From NCBI GenBank assembly GCA_964537505.1, contig CAZICK010000096.1, positions 1 to 13,669 of the forward strand: a stretch of DNA of 13,669 nt. Direction: 5' to 3'. Below are positions 1 through 9,700 of the stretch, one piece after another. The notes below the pieces were generated by a model. It was not told where the DNA came from and did not search any database. It worked only from the letters and a program-made list of their open reading frames with translations. Each line of letters begins with the position of its first letter. The stretch's first letter is position 1. A program made the position numbers and the translations under genes. Origin of the DNA: DAINBT01 sp036732785. GTDB taxonomy: Bacteria > Planctomycetota > Phycisphaerae > Sedimentisphaerales > SM23-30.

Positions 1-3000
1 GCTTCAAAGGCATCCAATCGAGCAGTCTCCACCGCCGGATCGAAACCGACCACAATCAGCTTTCCGCCAGCACCAATCGACATGCCGCCGGGGAACTCAT
101 AACTCACCCCACCGTCGAAACGCCACACGCCGTTGACGTTGTACAAATCAACGCTCACGCCGGTGGGATTATAAAGCTCAACATACTCATCATCCGGATC
201 GACAGGATGGTACATTATCTCATTGATTACCACGTGGGCAATTGGAGTATTGTTAGCCGAGTCCCGTGAAATCGCCGAGTGGAACCAATACGTTCCGCCG
301 TCCGGGTATCGACCCAGCGAAATGCCATCTTCCTGGCCTTTGAATACTACGCAGTCAACCACGCGGTCATCACTCGTGCCGGGCATGTACGACAAGTAAA
401 CCTGCTCACCCGCCTTGCTCAAGCCAAACCCGCCGCCGCCCTGGTTGAACCCGGTAACCTCGTCAAAGCTTACCCGACTATAGGCCGGGATTATGGTCTC
501 GGGAATTTCCCATTCTTTCAGATTAGCGGTAGGGTCGCCAAAATCGTCATCCGTCAGATACCACTGCCCAGCCGACAGCGTAATGCTCGACGCCGTAGGA
601 TTGTACAGTTCCAGCCAGTCGTTGGACTCGACAGGCGGATAATCGGTGTGACTGGTGATCTCGTTGAGCACTACACTACTTATCGGTGTGGGATCGTCCG
701 CTCCAGGCGAACCACCGATGTAAGTGCTCGCACGCCAGTTGCCGCCATAGTTCAGCGAACCATCGGACTCGTTGGTAATAACCGTAGCGTTCAAAGGTAC
801 CAGCGAATGACCCGCCCCATCAGCCGCCAGCGGCCAACCGCGACTATCGTCATAGTAAAACGCGACTATAGACCCTTGCACATAATCTGCCAGTTCCACT
901 TGCTCGCCACCGTTGTTCAGACTCGTTTCGGCAAACTCGCCGGCAATTATGCTCGACAAACCTGTGCCATAGCGAGACTCGAACGCCGCCTGATTCTTAA
1001 CCACCAGCACGTACGCTCCCGATGCGAGACTCGTAACATTGCTGCCGGCAAAATCAAACGTAATGCCGGCAACAAAAGAAACGTTGGTTAAATCAAGTGC
1101 ACTACCGCCGGTATTCTTCAACTCGATATATTCATAGTCATTATTGCCATACTCACTGCCGAACGGCTGGACCGCTGGATTGTACATCATTTCCGTAACC
1201 CGCAGATTCTGCAAAATCGGATTCGCTATCGGTTCGCCCGTGACAAACTGTATGTAGCCAGACCAGTGGCTCCATCGGTTCGTATCATCCTGAACACGGC
1301 AGCGCACCCGATACGTGTGACCGACTTTTACCACGCTAGCCGGAATGGTGACGGTAGTATCGAAATAGTTCGTAATCTCATCGCTTTCCCATACAGCCGG
1401 CATCTCGTATATCCGCGGATCGGTCGGATCGTAGATCGGATTAGCCAAATCGGTCAACTCGCCAATCCGCCATTTTGACGCCTGGAACTGACCGGTTCCG
1501 CCGCCCTGAGGATCGCTAAACGTACTGCGCTGGAATGTCAAATCGTTAATCGGATAACCACCGGCGCCTGTGTAGCTAACCGTTGGCGTATNNNNNNNNN
1601 NNNNNNNNNNNNNNNNNNNNNNNNNNNNNNNNNNNNNNNNNNNNNNNNNNNNNNNNNNNNNNNNNNNNNNNNNNNNNNNNNNNNNNNNNNNGTCAAATCG
1701 TTAATCGGATAACCACCGGCGCCTGTGTAGCTAACCGTTGGCGTATTGGGAATGCTCGTCCCATCGCCCCCGGAATTAGCCCAATTGTCAAGAAAATCAT
1801 CTACCCCATTTACAAAATCAATCGGCAACCCACTATCACCACCGGGGTAATCACCCAAATTAATCGTATCAAAAGCGATTGCTTTCATACTAGTAATATG
1901 ATTTTCCATCGGTCCCCAATCCTGATAGCCCGCGACCGCCGGAGCATCCTTCCAACGATCACGCTCGGCAGGCACGAAATCCTCAATGATCGCCGCCAGA
2001 TCGTCGATCATCTGATAAATAACCTCTTCGGTCCACACCAGATCACGAAACGCACGCATGACATTGCGGTGTTCGAGTTTGAAATTCTCCTTCGGCGTAC
2101 CACCCAAATGATCGGCGTAGATGGCCTCTTCCGGGTAGTCACCATCGTTGTTCCAACTGGGACGACCCCAACTGGCGTCGGTATCGAAAGGCATCGTACG
2201 CAGCCGACCCATACCGTAAGTATCTCCTTCGTAAGGCTCGAAGTACCACGCACGATTCTTCAGGTGGCTGTCGTAGGGGCTATAGTCACGGTGCAGAACC
2301 GCCTCGCAAACAACATTGTACCAATTCCAGTGGTTATAATCCACATGCCCGTTGAGCCATTCATCCGACTTGTCCGAACGGCATTGAAGGTGAATTGTAT
2401 CAAAATCAGAAGCGTCCGAGACCGAATCAAGTCCCTGATTACGTTTAAGCTCGTTGCCGTCATACTCGCCACTTTTTAGCTTGTAGAGATTACCGTCCGC
2501 CAGATTGTGCGCATCAATATACCGGGAGTCGTAGTCCTCAAGGGCAATATACAAACCCCAGAAGTCACCCAGATGTTGGCCGTCGGTACCAGAAGGAGCT
2601 TCTTGAACACCATCAACCACCCGGAAATGAAAGGCGTGTATCCATGGCGAAGGCACACCCACCATATTGAACAACTGGTTATTTATCGTTTCGCTCAAAC
2701 CAAAGTTGGCCACGCCGCCGGATGTGCCGCAAAAGACCGTACACTTACCCGTATTCAAAGTACGCCATTTCGTCGGGTATTTCTTTCCATAGTTGTCTCG
2801 CGCCTGCAGATAGTTCCCCAATGGGAAACGGAACCGCATACTTCTTTTGCCGAACGCACCGCCGGTAGAAAAGTTATAACGCTCCCAATACTGACGCAAC
2901 CGGTACATAACATGGTCGTACACCACACCTTCATAGACAAACGCGCATTCCCAGTTGAACTTGCTCCGTCCCTCACAAGACTCTGGAACAATTTGATCGG

Positions 3001-6000
3001 CACCGTTGTAGCCCAGACAAACATACATATCCGCCGCCCTGGTAATAATGGAATAAACAGGCAGAGACGTCATAATTTCCTGACTATAAGTATGAGGCGC
3101 TCCCAGCACCGAGCGCGTCTCGGCCGTGTAAGACGGACAGCCGTTCCAGACGTAACAGGCAAAGTTCAGTGATGGATCGTCCTCGTAAGGCACTCTGACC
3201 GACTTTGCCGTTGTATCTTCCGCCTTGATGCGATAACGCACCAGCGTTCGGTTAGTCGATTGTGCCGGAATTGTTGCCGTATAAGTTGAGTCACCCGCTG
3301 TTTCATCGTTGCCACTACCATCATCGACCATGGCTATCTCGGTCCAGTTAGCCGGATTCTCAAAATCGGGATTGGGATCGAACGGCGTGTCCGGGGCGTT
3401 TATGACGGTACTTACCGGCAATGGCAGCCAGGCCGGTATATAACTGCCAGGCATCACCAACTGATAAAGCAACTTCACATCAGATACGCCGTCCGGATCG
3501 GTAACCTTGGCCGTAATGACAATATCTTCACTGGTGGTCGGCTGTTTGGGATCGTGATCGACCTGACGAATCTGCGGCGGCGCATTGGTCCGCCATACGG
3601 TATTTTGGGCACCAGGCGTAGGTTCGGTACCTCCTCCGCCACCTGTTGGAACAAAATTAGCAATCAATTCAACGTCAATCGAAAGATCGCCGCTGGAAAT
3701 ACTCTGGTTGAGAACATGAACTGCCAATACATTTGTCCCGGCCACCGGAAACTTTAAAGAATCCGTTACCTCGTACTGCTCCCATGCCGAGGCTTCATGA
3801 TTATCCCCTGTATCCTGATAGGTTTTATTCCCCGCGGAAACATGAAAACGGTTCAACTCCTTACCGTTAAGCGTAACGATACAACCGTCATCGACAAGTA
3901 CTCTCAGATTCAATGTATCGAGAACATACCCTTCGGTGGTTTCGAACTCAAAACTGTGACGCAGGTACACGGTTGAGTAGTTGTTCCGCATATCGCTAAG
4001 TACCGTATTGTCATCGCCGTCGCCGTAACCGATGCTCGTTTGCCCCACCAGCCATGTTCCATCTTCTGTGAAACTCAGTTCTCGCCAATTGGAAGGCGGT
4101 TCTGATTGCCCTTTGCGATAGTGCCAGTCGGTTGATTCCGCCGAAACCAGGTATTCCGAAAAAGGATCCCCTGCCGGTTCACTTGCGTAATAGCCGCAGG
4201 GCCGCCAGCTTCCTCCAAGATTATTATCCATATCCGGATGCATCAGTTCCATCGACGGCCCCTGGCCACCGGAGCTGTTCGGCCATGGAAATCCCAGTTG
4301 GTAATCCACTTCATCTACCGTTTCACCGTATGCGTTACGCAATCTTATCGTTTCCCCATCATTGCCGAGTCTGCCTTCGTAAGCTCCGATTGCCGTAACA
4401 CCATACTTAGCGTTCAGCGCAGCCACATCCTGCGCCACAACAATATATTCACCGGCGCCAAGAAGCGTAGGATTAGGAAAAACGTACGTAATGCCTGCGG
4501 AAAAGTACCAGCCGGACATATCTACCTGGCTGGACCCGGCATTATACAACTCGACGAACTCCGCCCTGTCGAGTTTATTCTCCGGTTCATAGTGAATCTC
4601 ATTGATGACTATTGGTGGGATGTCCCCTCCGAGCCAGTTTTCGCTCATCACACCGAAATCAGCCATATCGACGCCATCGCCCTCGCCGACCAGATCGGCG
4701 CAATCACCCGGATGACCCACGCAACCCGGACCATCCAGCCACTGACCGGCAAAAATTTCTAAATCGCCTAAACTCACCGCCCAGTCACCGTTCAAGTCGC
4801 CCGGTGGAGCCTCGATCGGGCCTGGACTGGTCGTGAAATGCCACAGATCGCCGGGAACAATCATCTGCACACCGATATATTCGTCAACACGCCAGTAGTA
4901 TGTAGTCAACTCTTCAGGTGTCTCCAGGCCCACATATTGGCAGTCGGAAACCTCGTCAATATAACTCAAAGGAAACTCAGTGCCGGCATAGACCTTATAC
5001 GAATCGGCAAAGGCATCACCCGTCCAGCTCAAATCGGTGGTAGAACCAGGGACATTCACCTGGCCGTTTTCCGGCACAGGATTAGTAGCCTTGCCGCCGG
5101 TGCTAAAGGTCCATGGGTTTCCTGTATATACATCACCGCCAATATGTACATCCACCCGCCAGTAATAGACCGTGGCATAGTCCAGATCGGGATCATAACC
5201 GATAAAGCTGCTGCCGAATAACTTCTGCGTAGCGGGACCAAGATCGGGATCGGTTGAGCTAAAGTAAAGATCATACATCGGATCACCCTCGGATGGTCCC
5301 GTCCAGCTTAGAGTCTGACCCAAAGTAATACGTTCCGATTCATTTTCCGGGATCGGGTCAGTGGCCTGGAGCGGCGGACCGACGAGTTCGTAGCTAAGCG
5401 ATACGTCGTCGAACTTGGTCTGGCTGCCGATGGCATTGCGGCCGACCCCCAAAACAATCGTCATAGCCTGGCCAACATGGCTGGTAAGGTCGGCAACGTT
5501 ATAAGTCCTGGTGAATTCCTGCCAGCTACTACTGCTCAAAGCCGGAGATACCGAGGAACTCGGCGTAACTACTACTCCGCCTGCCAACAGATTAAGTACC
5601 ACAGGAGTCGCACCGGTGTCACTGGCCCGGGCATACATCGAAAGCGTATAGATGGAGTTGCTTAGGGTGCTGCCGAGAGAATCATCCGAGGTGATCAGCC
5701 CACCTGCCGCATTGCTCCAGCCGCCGCCGTTGGCCAAATAGCAATTTAACCCGCCCGGCGTATGGTTCCCTTGGTTTGCTACAGAACCTTGAAGGTTTCC
5801 AGTAGTCTGGTCTCGTCCGTATGTGCCGCCCAAAGCGATCCACCCATCCCTGTCGTACCCGATCCACCCAGCGATATCGCCGTAGTCGCCGGTGCTTAAA
5901 TCGGAAAACTCATACTCTCCCGAATCTATCGGGCAATTTAGTCCTACGCCCTGCGTCCAACTCCCACCCTCAGGTAATAATATCCCTGTAATCGTAGTCT

Positions 6001-6124
6001 GACTAGGTTTGTAAATCGTTTCAAAATCGCTGTTAGGCACGGTAACCGTCTCAGCCCCAACCTGGCCGATTCCCTGAGCGAACATCGCCACAGCCACGAC
6101 AGTCAAAATATTCTTTATACACAT
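1..6124 (-). CDS. Giant secreted CotH-kinase / lamin-tail-domain protein with dockerin (C-terminus beyond window)
   Basis: Exported multidomain protein, at least 1989 residues once the assembly gap at 1592-1691 is closed. Domain order, numbered from the chosen start: signal peptide 1-24; beta-sandwich module shared with the two neighbouring genes 26-247; two Fn3-like domains about 251-437; dockerin-type pair about 441-502 (GDLNGDWAVSLGDL and a second repeat ending ENWLGGD); lamin-tail domain from 505 (VINEIHYEP...EFVELYN); galactose-binding-like domain 667-822; Fn3/chitobiase-like region 835-1003; CotH kinase domain about 1023-1425 with GNLYK 1211-1215, HRD 1278-1280 and MPFDTD 1311-1316; Fn3-like region; three more lamin-tail domains starting near 1589, 1765 and 1913. 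CotH of Bacillus is an atypical protein kinase; activity here is inferred from motifs. Start: the ATG at 6124 has AAGGAG 10 nt upstream and gives the signal peptide common to all three genes. An upstream TTG at 6196 and an ATG at 6133 lack proper spacing. No lipobox, so probably periplasmic or extracellular. Confidence 0.88.
1537..1591. repeat. 55-bp direct repeat, left copy abutting the gap (assembly overlap)
   Basis: Identical base for base to 1692-1746. It encodes the start of the Fn3-like region following the CotH domain (TPTVSYTGAGGYPINDL on the minus strand). Both copies touch the Ns exactly, as expected when two contigs overlapping by one assembly k-mer were scaffolded without merging. 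It is not considered a biological repeat. Confidence 0.93.
1592..1691. other. Scaffold gap of exactly 100 Ns inside gene 1
   Basis: Exactly 100 Ns, the conventional filler for a gap of unknown size. The 55 bases ending at 1591 are identical to the 55 bases starting at 1692. Read literally, the gap plus duplicate (155 nt, not a multiple of three) shifts the minus-strand frame and creates a false TGA at 1538-1540. Deleting the Ns and one copy gives uninterrupted coding sequence to base 1, with in-family protein sequence immediately after the join. Confidence 0.95.
1692..1746. repeat. 55-bp direct repeat, right copy abutting the gap (assembly overlap)
   Basis: Exact duplicate of 1537-1591 on the other side of the Ns. 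Only one of the two copies should be kept when the protein of gene 1 is reconstructed. Confidence 0.93.
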
Positions 6125-6134
6125 AACAGACATA

Positions 6135-6140
6135 CTCCTT
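6135..6140 (-). promoter_or_regulatory. Ribosome binding site of gene 1
   Basis: AAGGAG on the minus strand, 10 nt before the ATG at 6124 and only 1 nt before another in-frame ATG at 6133. The same arrangement (AGGAG, a too-close ATG, then the conserved Met-Cys start) occurs in gene 2, which fixes the start at 6124. Confidence 0.6.
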
Positions 6141-6170
6141 ACATACATTATCGGAATGTTTTCGGAGTGG

Positions 6171-6225
6171 GTATTTTTCTTCTCTTGTTTATTCAATTTC
6201 TCAACAACTTTGCGGATCGACGCAC
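6171..6225 (-). promoter_or_regulatory. Conserved 5' leader block of gene 1
   Basis: This 55-nt block in the untranslated leader aligns without gaps to 10124-10178 ahead of gene 2, with 46 of 55 bases identical by eye. All nine differences are transitions. It lies between the proposed promoter and the ribosome binding site, so it would be in the mRNA. Its function is unknown: a common regulator site, an RNA element, or simply residue of a shared duplicated upstream region. Confidence 0.5.
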
Positions 6226-6274
6226 TCCCAGACTGGGCACATACAGATACACGATCCTTCGCCTATCCTACCAC

Positions 6275-6303
6275 ATTATAGCTCAAATTGCAAGGATTTT
6301 CCA
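6275..6303 (-). promoter_or_regulatory. Sigma-70-type promoter of gene 1
   Basis: On the minus strand TGGAAA (6303-6298) is followed after 17 nt by a perfect TATAAT (6280-6275). The spacer contains TTGCAATTTGAG, nearly repeated in the promoter of gene 2 (TTGCAATTGGAG). Transcription should start near 6268, giving a leader of about 144 nt. Conservation between two loci raises confidence above a lone hexamer match. Confidence 0.6.
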
Positions 6304-6304
6304 C

Positions 6305-6335
6305 CCACACCTCAGACGGGGGACGGGGGGTGTGG
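6305..6335. other. Short inverted repeat upstream of the gene 1 promoter
   Basis: CCACACC (6305-6311) and GGTGTGG (6329-6335) form a 7-bp stem around a G/C-rich 17-nt loop. No T-run follows on either strand, so it is not a convincing terminator. It abuts the -35 of the gene 1 promoter and could be a protein-binding site. Confidence 0.25.
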
Positions 6336-6359
6336 CTTTATCTTCTGGCGTGATGTAAG

Positions 6360-6671
6360 TCAATAGACGCCTGTGTCAAAAGTTTGCTCAAGCGGCGGGC
6401 TGAGCCTTGGGAATTTCCCATATTCCCGGGAATTCGGCAAAAATCGCCTTATCACTGCCATTCGAGCGGTTTCGATTGCTCTTGCCAACCTCGAAAATGC
6501 GAAATAAAGCACAAATACGACCATATTGGCCCTTGCGTATATGATTTCTCGCATTTTTGAGAATACCGATGCTCGCAAAATATTCCAGTTGGCAAGCTTT
6601 CGCTGTTTTGCCGTATGCTCAAGTTTGCCCAGCGTTGGGTCGAAGTGCCTGCTGACAGCATCGACCGGCAT
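6360..6671 (-). CDS. Doubtful small ORF (103 codons) between genes 2 and 1
   Basis: Open frame starting 40 nt after the stop of gene 2. The product would be basic (begins MPVDAVSRHFDPTLGKLEH, with a short hydrophobic stretch near MVVFVLYFAF). No Shine-Dalgarno sequence precedes the ATG, no family is recognised, and the frame runs straight through the inverted repeat at 6481-6596, whose symmetry explains much of its content. Equally long frames exist in other phases of the same stretch. Listed mainly so the interval is described; probably not a gene. Confidence 0.12.
   Translation of the reverse strand: MPVDAVSRHFDPTLGKLEHTAKQRKLANWNILRASVFSKMREIIYARANMVVFVLYFAFSRLARAIETARMAVIRRFLPNSREYGKFPRLSPPLEQTFDTGVY
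6481..6596. repeat. Compound inverted repeat in the 3' region of gene 2
   Basis: Outer arms CTTGCCAAC (6481-6489) and GTTGGCAAG (6588-6596) are perfect 9-bp complements. An inner pair follows: CTCGAAAATGCGAAAT beginning at 6490, against the complement of 6544-6561 (CTCAAAAATGCGAGAAAT), imperfect with a two-base bulge. The structure is 116 bp, AT-rich, and sits between the stop of gene 2 and the promoter of gene 1. It could be an mRNA 3' structure or a dispersed non-autonomous repeat. No transposase is visible nearby. Confidence 0.45.
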
Positions 6672-6710
6672 AAGTCCGAGTTTTTTTGCGGTGAACTACT
6701 TCTCCTGCTG

Positions 6711-9700
6711 TCACAACACACCCGCCAACGCACCAATCTCTTCCTCACTCAGCGCATTGTCATAAATCCGAACATCATCCAGCAGACCAACAGAACCGTC
6801 TAAAGAAATCAATACATTCATGCCGACGGCGGTGTCGATTGTCTGACTGCCAAGGCTGATGGTGGTATCTTCTTGCTCGCCATCCACATAAAGCAGTATA
6901 TCTTCGACTTTCACATTACCTTTATCCGGCAAGACAATTGCTACGTGATGCCAGGTATTGTCATTTATAACTGTATCACCGACAACGCTGCCGCCAACCA
7001 CGGCGGCTCGGAGGTTGCCGGCGGCGTTGACCACATTAGACCATAGGCCGCCGTTGCTTGCCAGCGTACCCCAACGCACAATCGAGAATGTTGATCCAGT
7101 TGATTCAACCTTAACCCATGCGGTTACGGTTCGAGGATCCGACCCGCTAATACCTTTGTAACCTGCGACTTCCACATAATCACCAACCCCATCAAATTCC
7201 ATCGCCCCGCCTATCCTCCCATCATTCGGCCACCACGTCGGATCACCGTTAAGCGTTCCGTCATTGCCTCCAATACTATCACTGGCAACCGTACCACTCG
7301 ACTCATCGAACTTCCAATGGGCCATAAGGCGTGGAACTCCTTTCAGCCAATTACCACCCAGGATAAGCAGATCATCCAGTCCAACACCATCTGCCTCGTT
7401 GATGTCCGCCCCGCTACAGAAATCATTGCCCGCATTACAGTCGATCTCCAGCCAGTACGTAGCTAACTGCGCGAAATCCACCAAATTAATCCTGCCGTCG
7501 AGGTTAGTGTCACCCCAACCAGGCAATTCGTAGTATGTAAGCGATACGTCGTCCATTTTTGTCTGTGTGCCTGAGGCATTGCGATCGACGCCACACACAA
7601 TCGTCAGAGCCTGTCCAACGTAACTGGCAAGATCGGCAGCGTTATATGTCCTGAAGAATTCCTGGACACCGCTCAAAGTCGGATCCGACGAGTAAGTAGG
7701 CGTGACTACTACTCCGTCTGCCAACAGCTTAAGCGCCACAGGAGTCGCGCTGCCACTGGCGTACATCGAAAGCGTATAGGTGGAGTTGTTCTGGATGTTG
7801 CCCAAAGAGGTGTCCGAGGTAATCAGCCCACCGGCCGGATTGCCCCAACTGCCACCGTTGGCCAGGTAGCAATGTGCCCCGGTAATGGGGCCTTGGCTTG
7901 CTACGGAACCCTGAAGGTTTCCAGTAGTCTCGTCCCGGCTGTATGTGCCGCCAAGAGCGATCCACCCATCCCTGTCGTAGCCGAGCCACCCGGCGATATC
8001 GGCCACCGTGCCGCTGGTTGCGTCGGAAAAGTTATACGTTCCGCTACCGCTATCTATCGGGCAATCTGGTCCTACGCCCTGATTCCAGGCGTCAGTTGAC
8101 AGTACCCCGGTGATCACAGTCTGGCCCGGTTTGTAAATCAATTCAAAACCGCTGTTGGGCATGGTGACCGTTACGCTACCCGAAGGATAGGTCGTAGCAC
8201 TGGCCGGGGCCGATGCGGTTCCGGTATTAGGAATGCTGTCACGCATCCGTACCGTGTAGGTGTACTGCGTTTCAGGACTCAGTCCCTTGTCGTTATAGAC
8301 AGGGTTGGTTGTCCATCCGCTGTCTGTTGCGCCGGGATTGCCGGAAGTCTCATCGAAGAAGTACTCGACCGGGCCGGTTTCATCGTCGCCAGTTGTCGCC
8401 GTCATCGTGATCTGGGTATCGTTTACCGCGGCCGGAGGCGAGGCGAATGTCGCAGGGTTGGGCGTCGGCGGATTAGCCTCAGGCGTTGTTGCGCTGGCCG
8501 GGCTTGATGCGGTGCCGGTATTCAACCAGGGGTCACGCATCCGTACCGTGTAGGTGTACTGCGTCTCAGGGGCCAGTCCCGTGTCGTTATAGACAGGGTT
8601 GGTTACCCAGCCGCTGTCTGTTCCACCGGGATTGCCGCTGGTCTCATCGAAGTAGTACGCAATCGGTGCGGAATCATCGATACCTGTTGTCGCCGTCATT
8701 GTGATCTGGCTACTGCTTACCCAAGCGGGCAATGAGGCAAACGTCGCGGGATTGGGGGTCGGCGGACTATGATCTTCATCTGTGGTTGCAGATGCAGCGG
8801 CAGAGGCGGCAGTGGTATTCTGAGCAGCACTGGTATCCCGTGCCCTCACCGTGTAGGTGTACTGCGTCTCAGGCAAAAGGCCGGTATCGGTATAAGTGTT
8901 GCTGGCCTGCCAACCACTGTCGTGGCCGCCGCCGGCGGTGCATGTAAATTTGTATAGAACACCGTTGAGATCATCAGTGGCAAGCGTAGCCGTCATAGTA
9001 ATCGAACTAGCTGAGGCTGACGCAGGAACCGAAGACCAGGTCATCGGGTTTGGCGTCGGCGCAGTGGTATCAACCGGGGGGTTCGGGTCTATCATGGTTG
9101 TCATGTCGCCAGCTATGGCGTCGCCTATCAGGTAATAGGTCTCGGCATTGCGGTTCCAATGATAACCCTGATCGGCCGGGGACTCGGCCACCGGGCGCCA
9201 TAAGTTCTGAGTGTCGATGACGGTCACATTGCCTTCGAATTCGGGATAGGTTACATAGTTTTCCATTGCCAGTTGCGCCAGTTCTACCTCACTGTAATCA
9301 GGGTTTCCGTCCATTCCTGTGGTGGCTATGACAAATGGCATATCGGGTCTGGCCAAATCAAAGCGGACATCTTTAATGAAGTTTTCCATGTTCTGTTCGT
9401 ATTCGGCTGCGTAACTTGGAGTGACACGGTCGTTCCAGCCCTGATGCCATGCGAATCCGATTATCTCGTATCCCTGGCCACTGTAACCTGGGAAGTACGT
9501 TCCTATGTTGGCCTGGACATCGGCTACAAAGTTCATCATTTCCTGGTAGTAATACCCCTGATCGCCCTCGGCGACAGGCGGATTGACGCTCCAACCGGAG
9601 CTTGGAGGACGAAAATCGACAGCCAGGCTCTTTCCGCCCCATGCGGTCTTGATGAGAAGGACCTGATCGCCATAAAAACCACCCATGACGTGACCGAACT

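Noticed and set aside
279..1091. Plus-strand open frames within 1-1480 and opposite genes 1 and 2 elsewhere
   Set aside because: They are antisense shadows of the minus-strand coding sequences; their products are arginine-rich and match no family, and they lack ribosome binding sites.
1538..1691. C-terminus IRQRLATQ... ending at the TGA at 1538
   Set aside because: This is the frame produced by the Ns and duplicated 55 bases; the collapsed sequence stays open.
6281..6303. Sigma-54 (-24/-12) promoter for genes 1 and 2, from TGG...TTGCA
   Set aside because: The GG and GC dinucleotides are 9 nt apart in both genes, whereas sigma-54 promoters need 10. TGGAAA-17-TATAAT fits sigma-70 at both loci.
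6305..6335. Rho-independent terminator of gene 2
   Set aside because: The stem has no adjacent T-run on the minus strand and lies about 375 nt after the stop, immediately upstream of gene 1's promoter.
6360..6700. Transposase remnant or insertion sequence
   Set aside because: No recognisable transposase motif in any frame, no clear target duplication; only the internal inverted repeat is supported.
6711..6760. PEP-CTERM or other sorting tail at the end of gene 2
   Set aside because: The protein ends within the LamG domain (EEEIGALAGVL) with no PEP motif, membrane helix or basic tail.
8237..9066. CRISPR-like spaced repeats at ~300-bp intervals
   Set aside because: Spacing and translation show they are tandem Fn3 domains in one coding frame.
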